From Erysipelothrix rhusiopathiae (GTDB lineage Bacteria > Bacillota_I > Bacilli_A > Erysipelotrichales > Erysipelotrichaceae): DNA of 5,836 nt. This document shows positions 5,347 through 5,836 of this stretch, one piece after another. The stretch spans positions 1 to 5,836 of the forward strand of contig CADBTK010000199.1 of NCBI GenBank assembly GCA_902797585.1. Reading direction: 5' to 3'. The notes beneath the pieces were generated by a model. It saw only the letters and a list, made by a program, of their open reading frames with translations. It had not been told where the DNA came from and did not search any database. The position numbers were made by a program, and so were the translations under genes. Every line of letters starts with the position of its first letter. The stretch's first letter is position 1.

Positions 5347-5836
5347 CTAAAACCATATACTTAATCCAAATAAAGGATATAAATAGTGTTTCTCTTTAAA
5401 ACGTAAATGAATCTCTTTCTTGTGTTGTCTCCAAGCTAACTTTGCCTTTTGTTTTAAAACTTGTGCATATTCTGGATTCTTATTGACTATCTCATTGTAT
5501 TTCCATACAAAGTTTTTTAAATACATATGCAATGCCTTTTGATAACATTTCTTCCAACCCAACATTTGAAAATGTTCCATTTGTTGGTTATATGCCCAAA
5601 TAGAATCTTCTACACTTTTTGGGGTAGTATTCTTTGATACCCCTAAAGGATTCTTTTGGTAAAAATAAATCTTATCCCTACTATATACAACACTATCCAA
5701 TTCAGTAATCCATTTGGGTACAATCGCATTATCTTCATACACGCGATTGACTTCAAAAGGATATTTTTCTAATAGTTCTTTTGGTATCAAACGTCCGCAA
5801 GGAATCCAACATATATAAGGATTGTCATACATAGAG
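5347..5836 (-). CDS. Glycosyltransferase, probable family 2, C-terminal part (5' end outside window)
   Basis: The frame is open at the right edge, so only the last ~163 codons are seen. An ATG at 5832 is in frame, but the sequence there already reads like the middle of a protein, so the true start is expected outside the window. The visible part has PYICWIPCGRLIPKELLEKYPF followed by NRVYEDNAIVPKWI, which matches the W-x-K/R-L-(x)-R/P-x-x-L...(Y)ED segment of family 2 enzymes after their DXD domain; the ED pair lies in the catalytic region. Next comes YFYQKNPLGVSK, resembling the family's Y-Y-x-R-x-x-S stretch, and then a basic helical tail ending in LFGLSIWF. The GT-A N-terminal half is not visible, so family assignment is moderate. 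The gene precedes and is co-transcribed with the family 32 enzyme, suggesting both act on the same glycan. Confidence 0.8.
   Translation of the reverse strand, partial: SMYDNPYICWIPCGRLIPKELLEKYPFEVNRVYEDNAIVPKWITELDSVVYSRDKIYFYQKNPLGVSKNTTPKSVEDSIWAYNQQMEHFQMLGWKKCYQKALHMYLKNFVWKYNEIVNKNPEYAQVLKQKAKLAWRQHKKEIHLRFKEKHYLYPLFGLSIWF

Noticed and set aside
1..5836. Mobile element, CRISPR array, prophage or defence system
   Set aside because: No transposase, integrase, regularly spaced repeats, tRNA or defence-type gene is present; all frames with coding character belong to transport, biotin ligation, glycosyltransfer or the small PH-like protein.

Overview
The window comes from a low-GC Gram-positive bacterium (Bacillota). 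The evidence is AT-rich coding sequence, strong AGGAGG-type ribosome binding sites on the transport genes, a lipoprotein signal peptide with a Gram-positive style lipobox, compact rho-independent terminators and extended -10 promoters. An Erysipelotrichia-like or clostridial gut or oral organism is plausible, but the sequence alone does not settle the genus. There is no sign of a mobile element, phage, CRISPR array, tRNA or rRNA, and no gene-free stretch longer than about 130 bases.

Layout from left to right. Positions 1-928 (minus) hold the first ~309 codons of a family 2 glycosyltransferase whose 3' end lies outside the window. Next comes a complete polar amino acid ABC uptake operon on the minus strand, transcribed from about 3265 down to 968. 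It runs lipoprotein binding protein, permease, ATPase, and ends in a terminator just past the ATPase stop codon. Upstream of the operon is a monocistronic minus-strand gene (3372-3806) for a small membrane-anchored protein with a bacterial PH-like domain. It is divergent from birA, a plus-strand biotin-protein ligase gene (3846-4622). birA converges on a minus-strand pair of surface-glycan glycosyltransferase genes: a complete family 32 enzyme (4645-5334) and the 3' part of a second family 2 enzyme (5347 to the window edge).

The transporter genes form one functional unit: the binding protein captures an amino acid outside the cell, the permease carries it across, and the ATPase powers the step. 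The glycosyltransferases at both ends probably belong to capsule, exopolysaccharide or glycolipid synthesis. birA is a housekeeping gene with no evident functional link to its neighbours.

The protein families are ordinary and I see no convincing new biological system. The interest is in the compact regulation: (i) a 39-bp divergent intergenic region in which both -10 boxes lie 6 bp from their start codons, suggesting two leaderless mRNAs from mutually overlapping promoters; (ii) a bidirectional terminator whose stem contains the stop codons of both convergent genes; (iii) a perfect hairpin between the binding-protein and permease genes that probably sets expression ratios; and (iv) a consensus -10 box overlapping the ATPase stop codon, placed so that its transcript would start inside the operon's terminator hairpin.
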